Source: Plasmopara viticola (Eukaryota; Oomycota; Peronosporomycetes; Peronosporales; Peronosporaceae). Taken from it: a stretch of 64,000 nucleotides of DNA. How positions within the stretch are numbered: the first letter of the stretch is position 1; the number at the start of each line of letters is the position of its first letter. Location of the stretch: positions 2,517,608 through 2,581,607 of the forward strand of contig MBPM02000002.1 in the NCBI GenBank assembly GCA_001695595.3. The letters are read 5' to 3'. This document shows positions 11,897 to 20,050 of the stretch, piece after piece. The notes beneath the pieces were generated by a model, which was given only the letters and a program-made list of their open reading frames with translations, was not told the DNA's origin and did no database searches. The translations under genes and the position numbers were made by a program.

Positions 11897-12180
11897 TCAA
11901 CAATGTGGTTGACATCTACAAACTGTACATTCTTGTATCAAATTGGACCAAGACATTCCCAAGCTTGTAAAGCATTCGCGCCTAAAAGGCCAATGGAAGG
12001 AAGTTAAAAAATTTCTTCTCTTAAGTCTTAAATTTCGGACAGTTTCCATACTAATAGGCTGACTGCGCAAAAATCGACTGTACATAACCAGCAGTACAAA
12101 GACAGCAATTGCAATTGCCCAAGACGATTTAAAAACAATCTCTGCTAAACATGGAAAGATATATATAAACATCATATTCT
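11897..12180 (-). repeat. Outer left part of second inverted repeat, coding remnant
   Basis: It matches the reverse complement of 19790-20040, for example CGATTTTTGCGCAGTCAGCC against CGATTTTTTGCGTAGTCAGCC. The minus-strand frame here begins MMFIYIFPC and the plus-strand frame at 19808 begins MMFLFLFPC, so a coding ancestor is likely. The family is not recognised. Confidence 0.55.
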
Positions 12181-12229
12181 AAGAGGTTAATGAATCCTTA
12201 GGTATTCAAAAGCTTCCGCTGTAAAAGGT

Positions 12230-12920
12230 GAGTTTGGTAATCTAGGCAAAAAAAGATATTTATCGGCCGGACGTCTTACGGTCATGGTAAATGCTGGACG
12301 TTATTATCTTTTTTAAGCAATGTCGACGTACCGAGCATATTACGTAGATTGTCCTGAATAAAAGAATACAATACTCAGAACTCCTATTTATACAGGTGCC
12401 GTTAACACCTCTTTGAGGCACTCGACCTTCTTCTAAGGCGAATACGGAAGTTCTTATGACTACTGATAGTACCAATAATCACTGCATAAGGCTGATGAGC
12501 CAAGTGCTTACGACGTGCGCTGTAGGGGCCTCTCGAGCATAGAGCCAACTGCGATAGGAATACATCTCGATACGATTTTCAGAAAACACAAGTTAGGCCA
12601 CGCAATGGTCAACCTGACTGAGTCACATGGTCAAAGAAATCCATCGCTTCTTCGAAAGCCTCAAGGGTACGAAGTTGCTGCGATAGGTTTGACCACCAAA
12701 ATCGACCACGAAAGCTCTCGCAAAAGCTGCTGCTCCTTATATAGAAAGCACGCAACAGTGGAGGGAAAGAACTACTACTATCTATCTGTCAAGGTAGGCA
12801 GCGCTTTAGGGGGAGCGTTTTAAGAGGCAAAGACAATTTTTACGGGCTCCAACGTTTTTCCTCATATGGAGTGATGCGAATATGCCGCGCACGGCTTGTG
12901 GAAGCCGCCTAGCCGGCTAC
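12230..12920 (+). repeat. Direct repeat, copy 1 of 2
   Basis: The sequence aligns on the same strand with 19070-19650. Shared blocks in order: CTTACGGTC(A/C)TGG, TATTTATACAGG/CATTTATACAGG, ACCTCTTTGAGG(C/T)ACTCGACC, CACATAAGGCTGATGAG-like, GCTGCTCCTTATATAG, and AAGCCGCCT near the end. Identity by eye is around 70%. On the minus strand both copies keep alignable peptide (TSVFALEEGR here, SPVFVLQARS there, both followed by CIN(R/G)S), so it may descend from a coding element. Being direct, it breaks the inverted symmetry of its surroundings. Confidence 0.65.
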
Positions 12921-12924
12921 GGTA

Positions 12925-13060
12925 CGACAACCCGAAGGCCGTTGTTACCTGTAGTGAGAAGCAACGGGCACTTTCGTACGCACGTTAAAAGAACCATATG
13001 CACGTGCCTAAAACACAAACTCTCAGCGCCTATGTCAACACTGAGACATCTTAGCGGTGT
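12925..13060 (+). repeat. Short inverted segment, partner 19655-19780
   Basis: The reverse complement contains AGATGTCTCAGTGTTG, a GGCGCTGAGAG block, GCATATGG, AGTGCCCGTTG and CACTACAGG...CGGCCTTCG. The same order of blocks occurs on the plus strand at 19655-19780. It abuts the direct repeat on both sides of the structure but in opposite orientation. Confidence 0.55.
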
Positions 13061-13149
13061 CCCATCAAATAAATTAATGACACTCGGAGCGCTCGGCCGT
13101 AAAGTACTATGCACAATATGATCCGGTTGTGGTCTAGTCACGTAGCTAC

Positions 13150-14170
13150 TCGTCCAAAGTTTTGGTGACTTCAATTAGTCGATTCATTTGTGAAATGGCC
13201 TAAGGGCGGTAGTCTTTGACTTTATCCTTGTCTATTATGTCTAAATAGTAGTGACCTCATCAACAAGGGCGAACCAGGTCGGGTGTGGCCACTAAAAGTC
13301 CTAGATTTTTAAATGATGCTTTCTACATTGCCGATTGGTCTGACGCTAATTGGATTACTATTTAAGGGTCAATTGGGGCGATTTTGTTGATCTGACATCA
13401 TTGTCGTTAGTATGGGGATTCTTCGCAGTATTAGTAGGCAAAATCCCCCAAAAATGTTTGTCAAAACGCCTGCGGTCACCATCGTCATATTTGTCGCCCT
13501 TAAGCGGAGATGTCGGTGAGCATTCGGGAGAGGGAGAAGAACAGAAGCGCGTACCAGCTAGGGTTCAGTGGGAAGCGTATCTAGAGTCTTTCTTTTCCAA
13601 CTTGATCTCTGATCGGCGGTGTTATTAAAGCTTACCGCCCACGGCACAGGCGCGCCCTTTGAAGTTGGTGGAGTGTTGTTGCAGTTAATGCCTTTGCTGT
13701 AGGCCCATCCTTCGATATGGAGTCCACTTTTCATACTTTTCACATTTGTGACCCAAATTTTTTTTCAAGATCTAGCTTTGCTGCCTTTGAATGACCTGGG
13801 CGACAATTAGTCTAATCTGTTGGCAAAGAAAGAAGGCTGACGGTTACTAGTTTTGCTTTCAAATCGTTTTTTCGTGTAGAATCAAATAATGATGGATTAT
13901 TTTCATCCCTTTTTTATTAAGTTCAATTTAAGTCTAAATGGGGGCCGTCACATCAAAAAGTGTTCTATTTTGGCTTCCTGATAGAAGGAGCCTTGAAAGA
14001 ATGGTGACTCTATAGCAATTACTTAAGGCTCTATTAAGATTCAATACTATAAGTTCCGAGTCTGGCTTGAAATTTATTAGCACCGGCACTTGACAGTTCA
14101 CACTAAGAGTTGAAAGCTGCTTGCCGATTTGCAAATGCCAAGATAAGTAAAGCCCTTGCCCTACTTGCAG
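13150..14170 (+). repeat. Left arm of second inverted repeat
   Basis: This arm matches the reverse complement of 18020-18960 at roughly 75-80% by eye with indels. The clearest block is GTCGCCCTTAAGCGGAGATG at 13492, repeated inverted at about 18630; others are CTAGAGTCTTTCTTT and GATCTCTGATCGGCG. Short frames on either strand have no recognisable domain. Together with its partner it brackets a 3.85-kb loop that holds secreted gene copy 2. Confidence 0.75.
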
Positions 14171-15032
14171 CATGAATTAATTCGTGCTAACTATAGGAAA
14201 CAAAATGTCATTCTATACACGATCCTGTGGACGAAATGACCCAACCCGATCAAGCCACGACTAAAGTGCAAAAGTCGGTGTTCTTAGAGCCGCTCAGGTT
14301 AACTTAAAGTTTTTTTTATTAAAAGCCAAACAGCAGACTCTCAGTGTCACTCTTACGGCGCGTCGATCACGCGATATTAATGAGCAAAAGCAAGTATTGA
14401 CCTTTTTTATGGTATCGGCCGACATTTTGAGCTTAAAGTCGTCTTTATAGTGCTAGAATGCGCGCTTAACTAACTAAGTATCTTCGCTTTTGACCAGCGC
14501 GTTTCAAATCAAGGTTTCGCAAAATGTCAAATCCATTTTTTTCATTGAAATAGAATAAAACACGATTTATTGTATTTGTAAAGTATGTAAATCAGTGTAA
14601 TCAGTAATAATGTAATGGTGGTTAATTCTGCGGCGATTGAATCGTGACACCGCGTAAATGAAACAGCGCATCACAAAAAGTTCAAGCACTGAAGACTACG
14701 ATGCACGCTTCACATGACTTTTAAATGAATTTCCTATGACTTGGTTTAGCTAGTTGCTCCCTAAAACCCGCGCGTATGTCAGGGTAAGACATCGCTATGA
14801 AGCTATTTGAATATTATATAGTTACTTATGGCAAGGGATTTCAGATTTTCGTTCCTATTGCGCTACTTTCTTACAACGTTACACATCGTACACCGTTCAG
14901 TAAGCCATGTCAGACAAACATGAACAGCGATCATAGTGTGACTGAGTAGGCTTGTTATCACTCACGCGGTCTTTGAATGCTCATGTTAAACGTGGCTACG
15001 TGATATTAACTTTTAGCATCCGCAATAGTACT
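14171..15032. other. No gene recognised, 3' flank of copy 2
   Basis: Short stops-rich stretch between the left arm of the second inverted repeat and the 3' end of secreted gene copy 2. It does not match the 3' flank of copy 1. No element end or RNA gene seen. Confidence 0.5.
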
Positions 15033-16817
15033 TTAGCACATTGCATGGTCACCGGTGGTCTCGGAGGGTGTGGCCGGCGAAGGGGATCCACTTGGTTTCA
15101 TTGGGGAATTCGTGGGCGACGACTGCTCGACGGTCGGTGAGTTGATATTCTCAGATGGGGGTGTCATGATCGTTGGAGTTGATGGATTAGAAGATATTGT
15201 TGGATTCGACGAGGGCGTCGTGGGTCCAGAGGGCGATGACGGTGTTTGAGTTGGAACGGGTCCAGTAGGAGCAGCCGGCGACAAAGCTTCTGGGACTGAA
15301 GTTGGAGCAAAAGAAGGAGTGACTGGAGCTGGTACAGGAGCAGCAGGTGCTGCTGTAGGAACAGGTACAGGAACAGCAGGGGTTGGGACAGAGGTAGGAG
15401 CTGGTGTAACAGGAGCTGGGGGAGGTGTAACAGGTGCAGGGGCTGGGGTCGGAGCAGGGGTTGAAGCTGGAGATGGTGTGTTGCACACCTTCGTCTGGCC
15501 GTCGCACGATTGATTTTCAAGGCTACACGAGGTCAGATCCTCCACGCAAAGCATCCAACAGACGGTACCTGAGTTTGTACTCGATTCGCAATCGCAAGCT
15601 TTGCTACACTCTGTAGCATCCGAGCCATGATTCCGGTTGCACACTACTGAGCAGCCATCGTCTGGTTCCGGAACGTTCGGTTTGGCAGAGCATTGACGGT
15701 GGGTGCACGTATCGGCAGACGCGACCAAACGACGGTTTGATGCGCAGCCCAATTGAAGATTATCGCTCTGCTGTCCTTCCAGCACATACTGTGCTGTCAA
15801 GTTTCTATGCTGTGCAAAGTCCATTTGCCGCAGCATGCGATGGTATGACGGTAGTAACGTCATCTTGCCAAACCACGCGCGTAGTAGACGCTGGGTCGCC
15901 ATCGTCTCGATTTCAGGCATTTGCATGGCGTGCAAGACGGCAGGAAGGCGGTCGGACGTGGTAACCCATTCGTTGTAACCCGTTCCGACCATTAGGGTTA
16001 CATGATCGGGATGGAGAACTGGACGCACTTGCTGGCCATTCTGGAGCATGATGATCAGACCTGTCTCGGAGTGGTCGGGAGGACCTGCTGATACAGACTT
16101 GAGTGTGTGATTTGTTCCATCAGTATCGACTTCGTAGAAACTGGGCGTGGCAAACACAATGAACATGCCATCGTCCACATGAAGCTCGAGGGAATGACCA
16201 GGCGGCGATTGAGTTACGGACGATGCGCTCTTGAGTCGACGTTCATGTAGGAACGGTGTCTCGTACGCGTGAAAGTGATCGAGACGAACGGCTTCCGTCA
16301 TGAGTTTTCGACTTGAAATGGTTTGACCAAAACCGTCTTTGGTCGTAAAAGTAGTGGCGTCAAGGGTCGAAGCGACGGTGAGGACCACCATCTCCAATAG
16401 GGACGAAAACTCGTCGTACAGACGTTTGTACCCCGGACACGTCATGTCCGTTTGGGAGGCCGAAGCATCGGGGTTTTGGCCAGATGCTGCACTGATAGTG
16501 TACCGCTTGGTACCATCGGTGAGTGTCTTATGCAGCAGAAATTCGGCGTTGGCGTCTTGGGCCGAAACGGCACAAGTGGCAGCCAAGTGGAGGTATGAGC
16601 TACGTGTTTGAGAGTAAGCAGGAACGTTGGCAAAGCTGACAATGCCGTTTTGCTTGAGTGCGTCAAGGACGTTGTTTGGAGTGTTGCCAGTCGTGAGCTT
16701 TTGGTAGTCAAAGGTGGGAATTTCAAACGGAGGTAAATTGTCGCTCCCTTTCGTGGGTATAGCGTCCACTATGATTGCAGCAGCGAGACCGAAGAGTAGG
16801 GAATACACTTGGACCAT
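15033..16817 (-). CDS. Secreted 2OG-Fe(II) oxygenase-like protein, copy 2 (long Pro/Ala/Thr tail)
   Basis: An intronless gene of 594 codons on the minus strand. Its signal peptide (residues 1-19) equals that of copy 1, and residues 20-370 differ from copy 1 at only a handful of places (TKG for SSS at 22-24, F189 for S, S250 for A, S351 for M, A366 for S). HVDDG (213-217), H296 and R313 of the putative oxygenase core are kept. The cysteine-rich domain (~371-445) keeps all 12 cysteines with the same spacing, but about a third or more of the other residues differ. After residue ~448 comes a ~145-residue low-complexity tail, first Pro/Ala/Thr/Val-rich and then Ser/Pro/Thr-rich, ending DHAMC. Such tails in secreted oomycete proteins are often O-glycosylated or wall-associated; that is inference here. 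No C-terminal hydrophobic segment suggests a GPI anchor. Confidence 0.85.
   Translation of the reverse strand: MVQVYSLLFGLAAAIIVDAIPTKGSDNLPPFEIPTFDYQKLTTGNTPNNVLDALKQNGIVSFANVPAYSQTRSSYLHLAATCAVSAQDANAEFLLHKTLTDGTKRYTISAASGQNPDASASQTDMTCPGYKRLYDEFSSLLEMVVLTVASTLDATTFTTKDGFGQTISSRKLMTEAVRLDHFHAYETPFLHERRLKSASSVTQSPPGHSLELHVDDGMFIVFATPSFYEVDTDGTNHTLKSVSAGPPDHSETGLIIMLQNGQQVRPVLHPDHVTLMVGTGYNEWVTTSDRLPAVLHAMQMPEIETMATQRLLRAWFGKMTLLPSYHRMLRQMDFAQHRNLTAQYVLEGQQSDNLQLGCASNRRLVASADTCTHRQCSAKPNVPEPDDGCSVVCNRNHGSDATECSKACDCESSTNSGTVCWMLCVEDLTSCSLENQSCDGQTKVCNTPSPASTPAPTPAPAPVTPPPAPVTPAPTSVPTPAVPVPVPTAAPAAPVPAPVTPSFAPTSVPEALSPAAPTGPVPTQTPSSPSGPTTPSSNPTISSNPSTPTIMTPPSENINSPTVEQSSPTNSPMKPSGSPSPATPSETTGDHAMC
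15300..15485 (-). repeat. Low-complexity coding repeat for Pro/Ala/Thr tail
   Basis: Degenerate repeats of GGAGCTGGT/GGTGTAACAGG type (plus-strand reading) encode the first half of the tail of copy 2. The composition opens long artefactual frames on the opposite strand and in the other minus frames. This kind of tract expands and contracts easily, which could explain the absence of a tail in copy 1. Confidence 0.75.
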
Positions 16818-16869
16818 TGCGCTGGGGAGTGGCGAAGGCGAGTGGGTCGTGATGTGCGTCGTTGTTGGT

Positions 16870-16883
16870 AAAAGTGGAAATGA
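16870..16883 (-). promoter_or_regulatory. Oomycete-type initiator of secreted gene copy 2
   Basis: On the minus strand the sequence reads TCATTTCC followed by ACTTTT, the same block as in copy 1, 66 bp before the ATG at 16817. Conservation of this block and the preceding ~250 bp suggests that both copies are expressed from similar promoters. Confidence 0.6.
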
Positions 16884-17504
16884 CCGAGTGGACTAGAATC
16901 AAGGGTTGGAGGAGATCGGAGAAAAACTGTCGTGTGATATTTATCCCGAGAGATTAGACCAGGACGTCACCGGGACACATGTATGTTTCTAATGTTGGAG
17001 GTGAATGATCATATCGATAAAGTAGACTGACTATTAACATATCGCATGCTTTCATATTGTTGACTGGGATTGGTTCTGCTAACGAGATCAGATCAGCGGC
17101 CTAGACAGTACAATTTTTGTATCACTGATCCCATTAATTAAGATTCGACACAATGCTGGAAGTAAAGGCGACGTATGTATACTCGAAAAAGTTATCGGCC
17201 AGATGTTCGGTTTATTGTTGATGTTATGCGATACTCTCAGCCAGATATGGCTTGCGAAATTTGGATACCCGAACAGTAAATGTTATTCGTTTTAGCCGAT
17301 AAGGTTACAGCGGGAAGACGTCTGGTTCAACTTTAATTGATCAGAAGTGAATTGCTGATACAGTAGGAGGCGGTATCTTCGCTGATATACTGATGCCGTC
17401 GACATATGCACAAGCCAAACAAAACGCTAAATTTTGCTCGTTCAGAACCCTTATTGTTGAAAGTAAGCGCGACTATAATTTGCTGACATGATGCGATTAA
17501 GCCT

Positions 17505-17830
17505 ATCTCTTGGCTGCAAGGTCCGTGTGAAGCAAATAATAGCTTTAGCAATCTGACATTATGTTTCATCTTGCCTCAAAAAGAAATCTTTTTTGCATGC
17601 AAGCCATTGCCTATGCCGTCAATTATGATTATTGTACAGCTAACGGCATTGATTGGTCTTTGCAGAAAGTTTCAACATGCATGAAAGCGGAAGTGCATGG
17701 TGATAATAAACATAGATGGCGAGTTGGGTTACATTTTTGTGGTAGATTTTCAGCCCTTGTATAGGTTAAATGAGGGAGCCAAAAGGAGGAAGTGTGCAAA
17801 AGAGCCACTTCAGTTGCTGCGTTTCTCTAT
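17505..17830 (+). pseudogene. Partner of the unidentified coding remnant
   Basis: It is the inverted counterpart of the minus-strand frame 5361-4978. Aligned peptides occur in different frames: SNLTLC and LPQKEIFF, then MQAIAYAVNYDY with TANGIDWSLQK and GDNKHRWRVGLHFCG in the frame from 17561. At least one frameshift is needed, so this copy is not an intact gene. The family is unknown. Confidence 0.4.
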
Positions 17831-18019
17831 GAGTCTCTGATGCAAGGGCTGATGACGGTGGTAACGCATCTTCGATGATAAGTTAGAATCAGTGGCAGAT
17901 CATCTTGAATCAGCTTTTTTAATTCGAAGTATGTTGGTAAAAAAATGGGACTTATTATTTACGTCCATAGATAGGTTCGTGTGTATAGCATGGTGTTTTG
18001 ATTCCCGCCTATAGTTAGA

Positions 18020-18960
18020 ACGAATTATGCAATGCTACAATTATGGCAAGGGCTTGTACTTATTTCACTATTTGCCGAACTGCCCCAGTATGCAAATCGG
18101 CAAAAATGCCCATCGAATGCCTATCGTACATCAGGAGTCACCATTTTTTAAGGCTCCTTTTGTCAGGAAGCCGAAATATAACACGTCTAAATGTGAGACG
18201 GCCCGTTATGTATCCCCCATTTAGACTTGTATCAAAGTTAACAGAAAACAGATAAGTATAATCCATCACTCTTTGATTTGATAGCAAATGCACAACAAAG
18301 GAGCATGACGATTAAATATTTAGAGGTGGTCAAGCCAGCTCTTAAAAAGGCTTCTTTACATTACAAAGGTGACATGTATGAAAACTGGACTCCATATCTA
18401 AGGATGTGCCTGCAGCAAAGACATCAACTGCAACAAAGGACCTCTAGCAAGTACTGTGCCTACCATGGCGCACCTGTGCCGAGGGCGGTAGGCTAAAGAA
18501 TTTCGCCGATCAGAGATCAACTTAGGAAAGAAAGACTCTAGATGTGCTTCTCACTAAATTGTAGTGGGTACGCGCGTCTGTTCTTCTTTCTCCCCCGAAA
18601 GTCAACATACATCTCCGCTTAAGGGCGACAAAATGGCGAGGATGGTCGCTGGCGCTCTGGCAAGCATTTCTTTGTTTCTTCGCCTGCTTAGAGTGTGTAG
18701 AAGCCTCAGACTAACGACAATGATGTCAGATCAATATTATCATCCGAATTGACATTTAAATTTAGCGTCAGACTCATTAGGGATCAAGGAAGCTTCTCTC
18801 AAAGATCCAGGACTCTTAGTGGACACAACCGCCCTGATTTGCCCTTATTTATAAGGTCACTTTATTTTTAAATGTGGAGGACAAGGGTGAAGTCAAAGAC
18901 GACAACCATCGGGACAACCCACGATGAATCGAATGACCGAAGTCACTTAACCTTTGGACA
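18020..18960 (-). repeat. Right arm of second inverted repeat
   Basis: Reverse-complement partner of 13150-14170. The blocks CGCCGATCAGAGATCAACTT, AAGACTCTAGATG and CATCTCCGCTTAAGGGCGAC mirror the left arm. The arm ends shortly before the direct repeat copy at 19070. Confidence 0.75.
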
Positions 18961-19069
18961 AGTCGATACGTCCATCGGCCCATATTATGCAAAATACTTG
19001 ACGGCCGGGCAATTCGCGCGAAATTACTGAGCTGATTTTGAATGTTTTTTTTGTAAAGAGGAAGTTAAG

Positions 19070-19650
19070 TAATTTCAAGCAAAAAAAAATTAGTAGTTGG
19101 ACTTCTTACGGTCCTGGAAAGTGCCACATCATCAGCCTTTGCGAAACAATTTCAACGCACCGAGCAATCAATTCAAAAAAGAAGACTACAATCCCGAGGA
19201 CTTCCATTTATACAGGACCTCTTTGAGGTACTCGACCGTGCTTGTAAGACGAATACGGGTGAATTTACGAATACTGATAGTGCCCATATTTCCCACATAA
19301 GGCTGATGAGACGAGTGCTTATAACGCCGTGTGCTTTAAAAGGTTTTTGGAGCATTGAGCCAGCTGCGATAAGATACGAAGTTGCTGCGACGAATCCGCG
19401 GCTTAATCGCCAAACCGAACCCGAGTGCAATACTTAGCGCGTACAATAGTTCGCGCAAAAACTGCTGCTCCTTATATAGTACACACGAGATCAGGTGGAA
19501 AAGTACTGCTGCTACATAAGTGTATAAGTGAGCAGCACGTCTATGTGGAGTGTATTGAGAAGAAAAGGCGACTTAAACGGGCTCCAAGGTCTTCTTGTGG
19601 ATTGACGTGAATATATCACCGCACGGAGCATGTAAAAGCCGCCTGGGCTA
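19070..19650 (+). repeat. Direct repeat, copy 2 of 2
   Basis: Same-strand partner of 12230-12920, see that entry for shared blocks. It lies between the right arm (18020-18960) and the short inverted segment (19655-19780), whereas on the left the direct repeat lies outside the short inverted segment. Confidence 0.65.
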
Positions 19651-19654
19651 CGTC

Positions 19655-19780
19655 TGAGATGTCTCAGTGTCGGCGTGATGTCAAGTCAGGCGGCGCTGTG
19701 AGCTTGGGCATATGTAGACCGTCGCTAACATACTTCCGTAGTGCCCATTGTTTGTCACTACAACGGTCTTCGAGTAGTAT
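19655..19780 (-). repeat. Short inverted segment, partner 12925-13060
   Basis: GAGATGTCTCAGTGT, a GGCGCTGTGAG block, GCATATG, AGTGCCCATTG and CACTACAACGGTCTTCG mirror the reverse complement of 12925-13060 in the same order. Confidence 0.55.
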
Positions 19781-19784
19781 ATAA

Positions 19785-20050
19785 CAACACATTTTTTCTC
19801 TCAAATTATGATGTTTTTGTTTCTCTTCCCATGCTTTATCGATATTTTTTTCGATCATCATGTTCAAATGCAATCGCTTATTTGTTCTGCTCACTACGTT
19901 CGGTCGATTTTTTGCGTAGTCAGCCTTTTGAGAAAAAAATCCTGTCCTAAACCTAAGACTTGGGAGAGAGATTTTTTATATTTCCTTCAATTTCTTTTTG
20001 AAAAACGAATGCTTCTAAGACCTTGCAAGCCAAAGAACGTCTAAGTAGCA
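19785..20050 (+). repeat. Outer right part of second inverted repeat, coding remnant
   Basis: Reverse-complement partner of 11897-12180. The frame from 19808 begins MMFLFLFPCF and corresponds to MMFIYIFPCL on the left. Frameshifts prevent a continuous alignment, so both look non-functional. Confidence 0.55.

Larger units (their letters stand above)
15720..17890 (-). repeat. Right arm of long inverted repeat containing secreted gene copy 2
   Basis: This is the reverse-complement partner of 4930-7110. Near-perfect identity covers the coding region from the start codon (16817) to about 15720. The upstream region to about 17300 is around 95% identical with small indels, and the outermost part to 17890 is more diverged. 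The sharp inner boundary lies inside the coding region, just before the cysteine-rich domain. Confidence 0.9.

Noticed and set aside
15055..15520. Long open frames on the plus strand and other minus frames opposite the tail of copy 2 (Gly/Thr-rich or Leu/Gln-rich peptides)
   Set aside because: They are artefacts of the GC-rich low-complexity repeat coding for the Pro/Ala/Thr tail; the minus-strand frame is continuous with a conserved gene.
12230..19650. Interpretation of the two direct repeats as LTRs of one 7.4-kb retroelement enclosing gene copy 2
   Set aside because: No TG...CA ends, primer-binding site or polyprotein were seen between them, and the enclosed DNA is arranged as an inverted repeat with a host-type gene.
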